From positions 5,456,001 to 5,520,000 of the forward strand of contig JALGAS010000002.1 in NCBI GenBank assembly GCA_023078685.1: a stretch of 64,000 bases of DNA. Reading direction: 5' to 3'. The notes beneath the pieces are model-generated. The model did not search any database. It was given only the letters and a program-made list of their open reading frames with translations, and was not told where the DNA came from. Below, piece by piece: positions 12,539 to 25,209 of this stretch (its first letter is position 1; the number at the start of each line of letters is the position of its first letter). A program made the translations under genes and the position numbers. The DNA is from Neopestalotiopsis rosae (lineage: Eukaryota > Ascomycota > Sordariomycetes > Amphisphaeriales > Sporocadaceae).

Positions 12539-15149
12539 ATGGATTTCGGCGACCCTGATGGTGGGGGGTTTGGCGACGAGCAGCCCAAGAAGCCCAGGGA
12601 GCTGCCGGCCGACCTGCCAAAGTCTCTGGACGATCGCCGGCATGTCCCAACCGAGATGGTTAGGGAGACAGAATTCTATGATGGCTGGCAAGGTTCGTTC
12701 ATACTCCAAGCTGCTATTGCAGTCGAGCTCGCCCTTGATGTTAACGATGACGTATCAGGACAATCGCAATTCTTGACAAGTCCGGTGCTGGCAAAACCTC
12801 TACAATTCAACGAGCTGTCACTCGATGACCCCAAATATGAGCAAGATATAACAAAAGGAATCGCAGACAGCGACGCCCGCCTCATGGAGATGTTGGCCGC
12901 ACAAGCACAGCAGCAAAGTGTGGGAGGGGTGGACGCAGATGCAATCGCAAGCGACGCAAAGCTCTCCGACGACGAGAAGAAAGATATCCTACAACGGTCG
13001 CTGGCCATGGCTGCTAGTAATGGGGACCTCGACCAAGTAAACTCCATCCTCGGTGGCAAAGCAAAGCCCTTGGTCGACGTGAATGCCGTGGACGACGATG
13101 GCACGCCGCCTCTAGTTTACGCAAGCTGTTTCGTAGGCGCTGCCCTTCTTCCAGCTCATTAGTACACATTGGACTTGCGCTGATATTGTAATAGGGTCAT
13201 GAGAACGTGGTGCAAGCTTTGGTAGACGCCGGCGCCGACGTAGACAAGCAGGACCGTAACCAGTGGAATGCACTCATGTGGGCAATGACCAACCGGCACA
13301 AGGGCATCGCTAAGGTTCTCCTCGACAACGGAGCGTCCCCAGATGCCAAGACTTCATCTGGTCGCACGGCGTTCGATTTCATTGCCCCCGATAGCGATAT
13401 GTCATTCTATCTTAGTAATAATGGCTACAATATTGGGAACGCTGGTGTCGACGACTTCTATCAGCCCGGCTTTGAAGACCAAATTGAAGCCGAGTTGGCA
13501 GAGACAGAACTGCGACGACGGATGATGATGGACAGCGCACGGGATCTCGAGGTCGACCTGGGCAACGTGGGCATGGACGATCAACCCGAGGTGCGTTTCC
13601 CGGCCACGTTTCTAATTCGTAATTACTGGCCCTGTACTGACTGTGAATGTAGAACTCGGACGAGTTTGAGGAAGAAGCACAAGAGTTCGATTGGAGTCGC
13701 TGCCTCCATGACCAAATGTTCGTCTTCCAGGAAAAGCAACTGGACCGATTATTGGATATCATCATTACCAAAATGCAACCGCAAAGATCACCCTCGCAGA
13801 AGCCGGTCCCAGCCAATATGATTTTCCTGAGCGCAAGATATGCGCATTATCATGACAGCCCCGAGCTCTTGGCCGAGCTTCTTGTGCGCGCACAAGACAA
13901 GATCAACGATGTTATAGAGCAACATCAATGGGATATGACCATCTTGGCATTCTGGATGTCAAACGCGACACTTTTGCTTCATTATCTGAAGAAGGATACT
14001 GGCCTTGTGGAGGCTACGACTGAGTTCCAAGCTCAGCTGGCGGAGCTGATCAACGAGATCTTTATTCTCATTGTCAGAGATGCCGAGAGACGACTCGACA
14101 AGGTACTCGATGTGGCCATGCTGGAGCATGAAACGATACCAGGCTTCGAGGATGTCACCTTTCAACACGAGTGGAAACTATTCAAGAGGAAAAAGGAGGT
14201 CAAGGCTGAGCCAATCGAAAAGCGAATGCGACCCCCATCACCCAAGCAAAAGGCGAAACCAGCACCTCGAAATGTAACATCTTTATTATCCTCGACACTA
14301 TTTGTGCTCGATCTGTATGATATCCACTCTGTCATATCAGCACAGATTGTTTCGCAGTTGATTTACTGGTTGAGCGCAGAAATGTTCAACCGCATCATGA
14401 ACAACCGGAAATATCTGGCCAGAACAAAGGCCATGCAGATTCGAATGAATGTCTCAGTGCTCGAGGATTGGGCGAGAACCAACAATCGCAAGCCCGAACA
14501 CTATGAACACGGGGAAATGACTGCCACTGGCGAGACGACGATCGAAGCCGCCCGCCGGCATCTTGCTCCGGTTATCCAACTTCTGCAGTGGTTGCAGTGC
14601 TTCTCGTCACTTGCCCCAGACGATCTCGAGGCTCTTGTTGGCACTCTCCAGTCATTGCCCCGGCTCAGTCCCCAACAGCTGATCTATTCGGCCAAGTATT
14701 ATAGGCCAGAGGTTGGCGAGAAGGGTCTCCCCAAGAGTGCGCTGAAATATCTCGAGGCTATCCAAAAAGAGGCGGCTATTAAGAGAGACCGCAGAAGGAC
14801 GGTATCTCCATCACGTCTGAGTGCACCCGTCACACCTGCTACTCCTAGAAGCACAAGTGGACATGACTTTGACATTCCAGGCAGTGTTCAAAGCACACCA
14901 GGAGGACCCTTGGATGAAGAGGAAGACCTTCCGGATGGAATCAATCTCGACCCATCTTTTATGTTACCATTTTCATTACCGTCATCAACAGACATGTTAG
15001 TCACTTATGGTGCTGGGTTTGGTGGAACGAACCGGGAGCGTGCCAGAAAGTATATCCCCACGGTTCCGCCCGAGTTCCTCGACAAGCTGGTTGAACCGGG
15101 TGGTCGAAGAATGTTTGGCGAAAAAGACTGGGAAAATGAGGAAGTATAA
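12539..15149 (+). CDS. Ankyrin repeat and DIL (dilute) domain protein
   Basis: Predicted join(12539..12692, 12759..13132, 13195..13590, 13653..15149), about 806 aa. Introns are 66, 62 and 62 bp; the first is stop-free and a multiple of three, so retention would add 22 residues (removal gives DGWQGQSQFLTSP). An acidic N-terminus is followed by ankyrin repeats at roughly 155-290 (TPPLVYASCFGHENVVQAL, NALMWAMTNRHKGIAKVLL). From about 320 to 700 comes the helical DIL domain, which in class V myosins forms the cargo-binding globular tail (HQWDMTILAFWMSNATLLLH, IHSVISAQIVSQLIYWL). The tail is rich in Ser, Pro and Thr. Ankyrin-DIL proteins without a motor are known in fungi; a role in polarised trafficking or junction-like scaffolding is inferred only from the domain. 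Confidence 0.9.
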
Positions 15150-15834
15150 ATACTTACCTGGGCAGGGCACATGATTTAGACGGGGGCTTAGATGCATTAG
15201 CGAATGAACTTGCGTATAATTGCTTGCCCTTGACTTTTGACTTTTACGCATGATGGAATGCCTCGTGATCTATTGATCACAGCTGTATCTTTTCAAGTAC
15301 GTATTGTATGACCCCGCCATATCGAGCAGGATACGAATATGGATTGCGCCAATCCAAGAGTCCTTGACAGCAGCCACTGCTCATTTGCCATTGTTACACC
15401 CTATGCTTTGTGAGTTAAGTTTCGTTGAGGCGTTCTCGGCAGTTATATCATTCAGCTCGCAACTATCACAGCGTACGGTAGGGCTGCGACGTCAAAATCA
15501 GCCTATGGGGTCGTTATTGGTACGAAGCAGACGTCCTACGAAGATGGCATGGGGACTTTTGGTGCGAATACGGTGCGTATTTGTGACACGAGATGCTAGA
15601 CACTGTGTGCGGAGATCAAGCAGTGGATAAGATAGTACCAACCGTGTGCGGCTGAAGACGCCCGGTTTCTTAACAGCTGGGTACTCACCTGCCTATAGGA
15701 CATAGGACACCCTGCGATAGTACAATACAAAAGAGGCTGCGCCCATTTCCATTTCGTTTCTTGGCATTATCCAATTTGTGTTCTCTTCCTAAGCTTGCTG
15801 CTGCGCAAGAACAGAAATAACAACACCCCCGCTT
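15150..15834. other. Intergenic region before Zn2Cys6 regulator
   Basis: About 680 bp: 3' end of the ankyrin-DIL gene and the promoter of the transcription factor. No gene seen. Confidence 0.5.
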
Positions 15835-18229
15835 ATGGCCTCCAAGCCGACTACCGCAATCGGAGATGTCGCAACGGTGTCGTAAGTAAACCCAAGCACA
15901 ACTCACGTGCAGCTTATACATGATTTTCGATAGCAAAGCTGATACCGAGACAGGTGTGAGAGGTGCAGGCGGAGAAAGGTCTGCATGAAATCGCCCCAGT
16001 GTTTAATCTGTCGCATCTTACTTATTGAATTATTTCTGAGTAGATCAGATGCGATCGTCAGCAGCCTTGCGCCGCTTGCGAAAAGGCGGGTACGACTTGT
16101 TTGATAGCAGGATCGGGAGAGAAACAAAGGTGTGTACAAATGTTTGTTCGAGAGCCCTCGTCTGGATTCTGTGACTCACATGTGTATGCATCATAGACCC
16201 GTACAAAAGGGTTATGTACAGGCATTAGAGCGCAGCGTGGCATCATTAGAGCTTTTCATACAACAACTACACGATGCGGATGATACGAAGAGAGATGAGA
16301 TGCTCAAGGGGTATGTTCTCAAGCTGGAAAAGCCTAAACCGAGCAGCCCGCCAGCAGATGGTAAGGCGGATGACTCTACCGAACTCGAGCTGGCCTTAGC
16401 CAGAGCTCGCGCCGGACAATTAAGGAAACTCCGGGCAGGTAGTGCCTCACAGTTCTTTGGAGGCACGAGTCTGTTCCAGATTCACGGCGACGAAGCGCCC
16501 GCAACTTCGCCTCAGCACAACCAGGTAAACGAACTCTTGAGCCCGTCCTTTGCTGCTCAAAATCAGATTCAGGCATTCTCGCCGTCAGCCGTCTCGGATC
16601 CTGGTCAATTTCCGTACTCGGCACACGACGACATGTGCCAGACACTGATGGCACAGTTCTTCCGATCACAATACCCATATAATATGTGCGTATACCGCGA
16701 GTTCTTTCTGAGGGACTATGATATAGGAGTCGGGCGATATTACTCAGAGGTTCTGCTTTATGCCATTTGTGCGACAGGCGCCCTGGCGTCGGCGGATCCG
16801 TCCATGCTGGCCATGTCCGAGATATTCGCCAGCCAAGCCGAGTTCCTGGTGTACACGTCACTGGACAAGCCCGACTTGACGTTGCTCCAAGCCATGATAC
16901 TGCTTGGTTATAGATTTATAGGCCACGGAAAGGCGTCAAAGGGGTGGCTCTTCTGCGGCATGGCCTTTCGTCTGGCCCACGAGATGGGCTTGCATCTCGA
17001 TCCGAACAACTGGGGCCAGTCGGAACCCGTACTGGACCGGGACAGGGAGATCTCACGCCGGGTCTACTGGTCCGCGTTTAATGCCGACAAGCAGGTCAGC
17101 CTCTATTTCGGCCGCCCTCCTGCCCTGTACCCGCACGAGTCCGACGTGCGGAACACGATCCGCATCCCGTACCCGGACGACTGGCAGGGCCTCCTCGAGA
17201 CGTACATTGCAAAGAACACGTCCGCCACGGCCTTTGAGGACGGCATCGCGCTCTCCGGGAGCTTCATCTACCGCACCGAGCTGTACAAGATCATACACAC
17301 CATGATTACGGATCTGTTCGAGAACAGGCGGCAGAATGCCGACAGCGCCGTCATGGCCGCCACGGCGCAGCGAATTCACGTGTCTCTGCACAAGTGGTTG
17401 GCAACATTGCCGAGCAAACTATACTGGAATCAGTGGAGTAGTGGCCAAGTACACCCATTTGTTCTTCACTTACAGTACGTCAAGCCCCTTAATCTATTCC
17501 CATCCACAAAATTTGCTTTCCAAAAGACTCTCTTCACTAACACTTCCACCTTTTCCACCCAACCACAGCATGCTATTCCACACGGCCATGATCATCCTCC
17601 ACCGGCCCCCGCGGCACCTCTTCAGCAAGCCCGGCATCGCCGAGAGCGAGGACGTGGACATATGCTACGAGTCCCTCCAGGCCCTGCTGCGCCTCATGAA
17701 GACGTACGCCCGGTTTTATCAGTTCTCGGCCCTGCCCCTCGACTTTGTCCACACCTTGTCGGTCACGGCCGGCACTCTGCTCATGAAGCGGTACCTGGAG
17801 AATAATTACAATATTGCCAGTGCCGGAGCCGGCGCTGGGACGACGGCAACAGGCGGTGGTGGTGACGATCCGGGTGTCTCACGCTCCATGGCGATTGTTC
17901 TTGATGCCATGGATGCCGTCAAGTATACCTGGCCCTGTATTGTCGAGATCAAGGAGAGCGTCGAGCGCGCCATGGCGAGTCCGCCCCGATCGCAGTCGGA
18001 ATTGGTTGATGGAGTTGGCCGCGACCCCGTCCTTGACTTTGGGTTCTTGGTGGACTTTGGCGGAGGTGGGGGTGGTGATGGGTCACCGTCGGCGGGTGCG
18101 GATCGGCCAGACTTTCAGATTTCTGATGCTGATCTGGGTCTCTTGTTGGATGAGGGTTTTGCGATGGACCACTTTGATTTCAATGACCCGCTTACTGGTC
18201 AGACTCTCACTATGGACGAGAATACGTGA
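15835..18229 (+). CDS. Zn2Cys6 fungal-specific transcription factor
   Basis: Predicted join(15835..15881, 15954..15978, 16044..16129, 16197..17474, 17569..18229), about 698 aa. Splicing the first three small exons rebuilds a perfect zinc binuclear cluster at residues 17-43 with spacing C-x2-C-x6-C-x5-C-x2-C-x6-C (CERCRRRKIRCD, then QQPCAACEKAGTTC), which strongly supports these introns. A coiled linker follows (ALERSVASLELFIQQL). The fungal transcription factor regulatory domain (Fungal_trans type) covers roughly residues 180-500, with FCGMAFRLAHEMGLHLD and ISRRVYWSAFNADKQVSLYFG. The last intron joins PFVLHLH to MLFHTAMIILHRP. The C-terminus is Gly-rich and acidic, a possible activation region. 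It resembles xlnR/NirA-like regulators only generally; the target is unknown. It is convergent with the DUF1445 gene. Confidence 0.92.
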
Positions 18230-18796
18230 GTCAGATTAACGCCGTTGTGTATTGTACGGTTTTCAGGATCTCATATTCATAGCGAATAATTTGGATGTTT
18301 CTCTATGGTTCCTTCCCTTGACTAAAAGGGTGCTGTACATTCTGTACAAATGATAGGTATAGGCTTCTCAATAAGAATCTGGAATAGAAGCAAATGACTA
18401 GCGCTTTGTGGTACATCTGGATAGATGGGCGGGTGATAGTCCATGAATGAATCAAAACCCGGGCTGTCAGTGAGATGCTATGCCTCCCTACATTTCAATC
18501 CGAGCCACTTAGAGAAGGAAGGGTACTTTTCGGTCCACCGGCCATTCCACTGCATTTTTAATGCCTCCAAAGCCGTCAGCGAGGGAAAGTACCCTAGCAC
18601 TTGTAATTATATTCCCTACTGTCTCCCTGGTACCAATACTCACCAGCCCGTACACAAAAGTAGGTGAGGATTTGATCGAGAACAAGCAGACTTTGGATTT
18701 CAATATTTGGCTTTACTTCTTCATACTAATACGATTGATAATGGTGACTTGATAATATCAGCCATTCCAAATTTCCAGATACAGCAAAGTGCCTCT
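18230..18796. other. Convergent 3' interval
   Basis: About 570 bp between the 3' ends of the Zn2Cys6 gene and the DUF1445 gene. No gene seen. Confidence 0.5.
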
Positions 18797-19795
18797 CTAA
18801 TCATAGCTCGACTTGACCACATCCTCATCCCGACTGTCAAGAAGCAACATGTGTCCAGGCGCGTGCGCCATGACAGTGCCCTTAATCTGATCACCAGCCC
18901 GAACGACAGCCTCTTGCGGCGTGACACCGCATCCCCAAAACACGGGGACTTCGTCCTCGCTGCCAAACAAGTTACCCAGCGGCATCTTTCCGTCGGCCGC
19001 CAGCGGCACATCACCCCACTGCACCTCGTCGATGCTGGCGATACCCAGCCTCTTGAGGGCGTCCCAGCCCCAGTCCAGGGGCTCGCCGTGGGTGGCATTA
19101 TACGCCCGGGTAATCTCGCGGATGCGCCCAACTTCCTTCAGCGGGTACGGCCGCATGGAGACGACATAGGTGCCGCCGGTAAAGACGCCCGCGGGGCACA
19201 GGGGCACCGCGGTGCGGTACATGGCCACGTTGCGCCCAAGGACGGCGTGGCGGGGCGGCAGGCCCGCCGTCGTCAGCGCCGACTCGAAGCTGTAGCTGCA
19301 GCCGATCAGAAAGGCGACGTGGTCGGGCGTCCACTCGGACGCGATGTCGGCGACGTGCGACGCGGCCACCCGGGCGTCCCTGTAGACCATGTACCGCGGG
19401 GCGTCGTGGCGGAGGTCGAGGTCCGCGGCCACGGGCCGGGCGGCTGCTCCAGATCCTCCCGGGCTTATATAGGATCGCAGCTCGGCGTAGGCTCCCGGGA
19501 ACGACGACTCGGCGATCAGGGGACACGGCACGGGGTTCCTGGCGCAGAGCAGCCGAAAGTCCGAGGCGTAGCGGGACGGGAGGATGATGAGGTTGGCCTG
19601 GAGGTGGCCCGGCGCCAGGGCTGAAGTCGTTGTCGTCAGGCTCTTGCTGCGGCAGGCTAGACGGACTTCATGGCCGGTGCTGTAGATATTGCTGCTTGTC
19701 ACGGCAACAGTTCCCGAGCAGGCTGTTTGCTCTGAGGGTTGCCTCCGTTGGTCTATCAAGGAGGACGAAGATGGCACCGTTGCAACTGTCGCCAT
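18797..19795 (-). CDS. D-glutamate cyclase family (DUF1445) putative hydro-lyase
   Basis: Single exon, 332 aa. Much of the protein matches the DUF1445/D-glu_cyclase family (bacterial YcsI-like, mitochondrial DGLUCY C-terminal domain). Family-like stretches are HLQANLIILPSRYASDF, DHVAFLIGCSYSFESAL, VSMRPYPLKEVGRI, WGDVPLAADGKMPLG and VPVFWGCGVTPQEAV. In animals the related domain converts D-glutamate to 5-oxo-D-proline; the bacterial and fungal stand-alone enzymes are annotated as hydro-lyases of unproved substrate. The N-terminal 60 residues are Ser/Thr-rich and weakly conserved, so the true start could be internal. The gene body is clearly GC-rich compared with its flanks. Gene symbol withheld because the substrate is unproved. 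Confidence 0.88.
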   Translation of the reverse strand: MATVATVPSSSSLIDQRRQPSEQTACSGTVAVTSSNIYSTGHEVRLACRSKSLTTTTSALAPGHLQANLIILPSRYASDFRLLCARNPVPCPLIAESSFPGAYAELRSYISPGGSGAAARPVAADLDLRHDAPRYMVYRDARVAASHVADIASEWTPDHVAFLIGCSYSFESALTTAGLPPRHAVLGRNVAMYRTAVPLCPAGVFTGGTYVVSMRPYPLKEVGRIREITRAYNATHGEPLDWGWDALKRLGIASIDEVQWGDVPLAADGKMPLGNLFGSEDEVPVFWGCGVTPQEAVVRAGDQIKGTVMAHAPGHMLLLDSRDEDVVKSSYD

Positions 19796-21253
19796 GGCTA
19801 TTTTGTGTGTGCGATATGTTTGTCAAGTGTTCAAAGATAAGCTATAAGTGGATATTGGTTATTGGTTTGAATAATGATAAACCACAGCATATATATTTAA
19901 ATTTGACATGAAGGCAATGTATTTCCACTCTTGAGAGAAGAAGACCAGAATATGATCTCGAGTTTAAGAAATATGGTTCAAACTACTATCCCCTTCTGAT
20001 ATGGTTATCATATTCAAGATAGTATGCATGTGGCTGCCGTGCTGATAATGGACTTACACACGGAGGTGGAGCGCCGCTCGAGGCTCAACTTGCAGGAGAC
20101 GGAGACGGATCTCCGATAGTCCCACCCGTCCGCGATTATTAGCACCACACACGGTGCAAGGCTATGTTGTCGTGCAAGGACAATGAGTCAGTGAGAGAAG
20201 GCATTGCCAGAAAAACAGACAAAGCGAAAAAGAAAAAAAAAAAATCAAAAAAAAAAAATCTTTTCAACATGCATCCCATACTCATCACACGGAAGTGGTC
20301 GTTGCAGCTCCCATCAATAAGAAGGAATGAGCGAACACACTCCTTTGTTGGTAACCCCTGTTATGAGTGTTTATCATTCTTAATTACCAAGAAATGATGG
20401 GAAAAGAAAAGAGAGCAAAACAAGGGCGCTATGGGATGATCTTGGTAGATTGACACTCAGAAAAGAAAATGAATCCATTACGATTCCCTTGAGCATGAAA
20501 TGTGTTGCTAGAAGGGCGGTATAGAAGCCATCCGTCTCAGCCCTAATCGTCCCATTAGACTACAATGAAAAGTCCCACTCAGGGTAAACTCAAGCAAAAT
20601 GCTGTCGTGTACCAGCAATATGCACGTTCAACAGAATGGTCATAGGCAGCCAAACGCCCTTCGACTCGTGCAGGATTCCAAGAATTCCCACGAGGAGAGA
20701 AGCAGAGACACGTGCAGATAAATTTCCAAGTCAACGTCCAACATTGATCTCTTGGATCTGTAGTGTGACTTGACTGTGTGAATGTTTGACGAGGTTGGCA
20801 GGTCACTTGAATTGTAGGTCGGGTAGGCATGTCTACTAGATGACCACTACCAAGCGGACGAGCCACTTGGGTTTCTTGATCTTTTATTTCCGCCGGAGAA
20901 AAAAAAAGTCCAAAAAAAAAATCGGGCGATTGCTTCTACCCAACTGATGCCATGATGTGAAGAATGTGGGAATGGCGTCCTCGTGATGTGGATTTTTGGC
21001 GATTTGGCACTCGGCTCTAGTTTATACTTGGATGGGGTCGCTAGTTATTTAGTGGGAACCTCCCAAGATGTCAAGGGAGTGCCATGCACATCAGGACTTT
21101 TGGGCACAAAATTATCCAAAAGGTGGCTGATCAGTCAGCCTCATCGCTCTTTAGGGGTCAATTCAAGCAAACCTCCATCCACACTGACAAGGCCGTTGCT
21201 ATGGGCTCTCGGTTGCTTCGGCTGGATTGACTCGATGATTACGTAGCCCAAGA

Positions 21254-21310
21254 TTGATCAATTGATCAAATTATCGAATATACGATAGTACATACTAAAT
21301 GGTACTATCG
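21254..21310. repeat. Two adjacent inverted repeats
   Basis: A perfect 16-bp palindrome, TTGATCAATTGATCAA, lies at 21254-21269. It is followed by a perfect 9-bp inverted repeat, CGATAGTAC at 21283-21291 and GTACTATCG at 21302-21310, with a 10-bp loop. Could be protein-binding dyads or decay products. Confidence 0.6.
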
Positions 21311-24300
21311 GGCGTACTTGCTCATCGCATACTGTATCAAGATTGGTGCGCAATAAATATATGTGCTGGGTCACAATCTCATGAGCTACTAGCACATGAT
21401 AATACATATCGCTATTCACTTTTGTAATTCGAGATTGGTGGATCCATGTTCTCGAAGGCTTCTAGAGTGAATCGATGTAGAGTACCCAGCAGCAGGTAGC
21501 TAGTAGGACGCGGTGTAGAACGCCACTTGAGCGGAATTATAACTGGTGAAACAACGGTAGTGGTCTGGCCTGTGTGCGAGGGCATTGTCGGATCTCGAAC
21601 AGCACTGATGGATGGAGAGGCCGAGACCCATTCAATGAATCTGCCCGAGTGTTTCGAGAAGGACAAGTGAAAAGCAGTGTTGCGTTGCAATGTCGCCGTT
21701 GCGCTCATTGCGTGTACTGTAATGAATGTACGCATTTCGTGCAGATCCGCAAAATAAATCAATATTTATGGACTAGGTCGATCGCTCCTTGATTTGGGAT
21801 ACTTCCCCAGTCATGTGCCTGGCACAATAGAGATCTCCAGAGTCATGTCCGCTATCAACCTGCTGGAAGCGTTGACGTTGTGGATTTGTCAGTACGTAGT
21901 AGGAATAAAGAAGACTATGTGGCCGCTTCCTGGCCAGATTGTACAAGTGTGAGGGAGGGATGGATGGGAAGAAAATTTAGATACTATATCGTACTTTCAG
22001 CTGCTTGTCAAGCAAAGGCGCTACGGCTGGATACCTGGGCCTGGAAATCCAACCGAACCCCAGGTTACGAGCTGCTTCAAATGCCTTGCGTGAGGGCTGA
22101 CGGCATGGACCGAAGTTCGAAGAGGCGCGCCCAAGAAAAGACTCGTGATTTGTGTCACAATGCTGGAAAGCTTCCAGCTAGATGGACTCTAGCGCAAGCT
22201 GAAGCGCACTTGCATACAGGCCCAGAGGCGTTGACAGGGAGTGTGTGGCGGCGGTCCCGCCCAAGAACGTAAATGCGGCTACGGCTGCTGCTGCTCAAGT
22301 GCTGCTCTTGTCTGCTGTCTGGTAGCATACAACGTGGCTATTCACTAAGCAAGGTATCTTGGTAAGTAGTTCGGTGGTTTTCGGGTCGTCTATTGATGCG
22401 TTGAGGGTATAGTTGCAGATCCACCTGACGAGGCGCTGTCTTGATCAGGAACAGTCTGGCATCTAGACTTGGATGCGGGTGAATGCACGCGGGAGTCTAA
22501 ATGTCCGTCTTGCAGTTACTGGCACTTTTACCGAAGGACACTGCAGATCTAAAAGGTAGCATTGCAGGCCCTATTGATGTCGAGGCATGTACAGAGTATG
22601 TGCTCTGTCTGTTGAGTAAGCCCCTGTCATTCGTCAAACCCAGTCTTTTGCCTCTGGTGCAGAGTACAGCGCGCTGCATTGCAGACCCGGATTCATACAA
22701 GTAGACAGGCAACGTAGGCAGTGAGTAGAAGACAAGATACCATCATCTTGCCATTTAAAAACATTCATTGGGCTGCTCTCAGCCAGTTAAGACGCCATGT
22801 CTCTGTGTGGCTCAACTCAATTCTAAGGTTTGTAGGGCAACGGTGAGACGGGTGACGTAGTTGTGCCTTACGCAGATGCCGACCGCGCCGGCAATGCTTA
22901 ACAAATACTAGAGAATTTATTTAATAAGGGGGTGGTGGCAACCATAACTTGAGTAAGCAGACTGAAGGATAAAAATAGACGAGTTCGTGACAACGTCTGG
23001 TGGTGAAGAAGAAGGCAAACAATAATTGATGGTGACGACGAGAGCTTGATCGAGATCTCGGTCATTATTGCCATCGTGAAAGGGAAGGCGGCTCCCGCGG
23101 TTGGTGCACTGTACGATGCACAGGTACCTGCTTGCCTGCCTGCCTACCTACAGTACCTACTTACGTGATCTATGCGTGGGCAAATCGGAAGGCAAGCGTA
23201 GATAGATAGCCTGACCATGCCTTTGCTTAATTGCCTGCCATGGCAATTGAAAGGCCGCCCGCCTCATCAACATGGCAAAGTTGCAATGGCATGATACAGA
23301 CAGGGTAGGTCAATAAGCCCAGGCAATATTAAAGATTAAAATCAAAACGCAATGGCGGTCTTTTTTTTGCTTTAACAACACAAAAGCCGCCTAGCCCAAC
23401 TGAACGAGTGCCAACGGGAAATTTCCAGCTAACCTCCAAAAGCCAAGGCAGCGGGGAGAAGAAGCATGGCAAGTGGGTTTTTTCTTTGGTGTGCCAGGAT
23501 TGCCAAGGTGGCTCGCTAATCCCGCTGAGGGATTGGGTTGGTTAGGAACTTAGTTTCCTCTTAGTTGGCAGGCTGGCTATTAGTCAAAGCAGCTGAAGAA
23601 TTGGCAGCAAGACTGGATTGACTGGCAAGCTGGTAAGTCTGAAGTGGAAGCAGTACAGGAGCAGTAGCCAGCAGGAGGAGAAGCGAATGTAACGCGTTCC
23701 AGCCGTACCAGTGGCGCAAGATGACGGAACGCTGCGAGAGAGAAAACCAAACGGGGAGAAGAAAAAGGATTTAAACGGCCCTGCAACGAGCCTCACGGGC
23801 ACACGACAGATGTTTGTACGTGTGGGCAATAGTTTGGTGAGGCTCCCAATTCAAGGTAGCCAAAGTAACCAGCAAACACCATCGGGTGATTTGTGTACTT
23901 CTGAAAAGCAGTAGACGGAGAGTACAAAAATACTCCGTACTCTGCTTTGTACCAGACACCAGACGCATGTGCAGCTTGAGGCCCCAGCGCCAGCGAAACG
24001 CGGTGACGATGGGCAAGGACGGGGACCGGCTTCGAAAGAATGAATGGAGCTCGATTGTGGATCACGGATGGATACAAAATAGGTAGAATCATCTATCTAA
24101 TGCCCGCCAAACTTGGTTGCTGAAGACGAAGGACCCTCTTTGGCAGTAGCGTTTTCTTGCTAGAAGCTGTTCTGGGCCGGCCATGAACACGCGGGCTCGA
24201 AAAACGACGCCGCGCGCCGCTCGCTCTGGCGTTGCAACTGTGGTGTCAATGGCTGTCCGCATTTGTTTGCATTGGATCTGGGTGCTCCTCTTTCTCTCCT

Positions 24301-25194
24301 CGATGCCTGTTTTTGGTCTGGGATGGATCGATTGATCTACGGCACTGCTGCTTGGTGCTGCCACTGCTGGTGCTACCTAAAACTCTTCGCCTCCCTAGCA
24401 ACTAAACTCACCTACTATAGAGACAAGTTTGGCCTGACTCTTTTGAAGATAATTATACATATTCAAAAAAATCCATCGTCATCCTCCCCCGGATTAGCCG
24501 CTCGTTGGGTTTCTTTTCTTTTTTCTTGGGTGGCACGGCAAAGCCGGTGCGTCAAAGAAGGAAAGAGAGAAAAAAAGAAGCTCCCGTTAGAACAAGCCCC
24601 AAGGATATTTTGGGGGGCGCTGTCAAGCGACCAGGCACCGTTACGTCATAACAGACAAGCCGCAGTGTCTTCCCCTAGGATCGCCCCAGAAGCCCGCAAC
24701 ATCAGCTTTTCCACCTTAACTCCATTCAGCCCATCCGTCCCATCGATTCGGACTGGGCAGAAGAGACGATAATACTGTACCTAACCTACACACCGGTCTC
24801 TACCTTCAATCACCATAAACAACAAAAATACATAGTAAACACCCGAAGCCGTGCTCTCTGCCCAAAAACCCAGGCCAAGGCCCACGTGCACCCCTGTCAT
24901 CGGGAACTGTATATCGATCACGATCAGGAAATCATTTGAGCGCAGTTCAGGCAATGCACCATTTTGCGTAGGAGAACTGCGTCCGAATAGTAGCAGTAGT
25001 AGTACGAGGCCAAAAAACCATCGGGAACACCAACCTACTTACCGTACCTGCCTGCCGCTACCACACACGCTCGCACACATACACACCCACGCACAAACAG
25101 GCACCTCTTCTTTCATACACACGACATACAGCCAGCTCACATCACACTCAGCACCGGCCTCTCCACCCTCTACTTTCTTCATCTAGACGGGGGA

Positions 25195-25206
25195 ATGCAT
25201 TCGTAA
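25195..25206 (+). promoter_or_regulatory. Minimal upstream ORF abutting the kinase start codon
   Basis: ATG CAT TCG TAA (Met-His-Ser-stop) ends 3 nt before the main ATG at 25210. A three-codon uORF this close could lower initiation on the kinase or rely on leaky scanning. Whether it is in the mRNA depends on the unmapped transcription start. Confidence 0.5.
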
Positions 25207-25209
25207 GGA

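Larger units (their letters stand above)
19796..25209. other. 5.4-kb non-coding interval upstream of the histidine kinase
   Basis: No frame here resembles a protein; the longest (24263-24772) is low-complexity leader sequence. Visible content: an A-rich stretch near 20225-20265, two dyads near 21254-21310, TGCC/TACC microsatellite-like sequence near 23120-23165, and a pyrimidine- and CA-rich leader (about 24700-25200) just before the kinase. Such a long 5' region is common for large signalling genes in these fungi and probably includes an untranslated leader. An unseen small gene or non-coding RNA cannot be excluded. Confidence 0.45.

Noticed and set aside
10503..19795. A biosynthetic gene cluster around the Zn2Cys6 regulator
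   Set aside because: No synthase, tailoring enzyme set or transporter nearby; neighbours are housekeeping types.
24263..24772. 169-codon plus-strand frame before the histidine kinase
   Set aside because: Low-complexity composition with no domain; fits a long leader.
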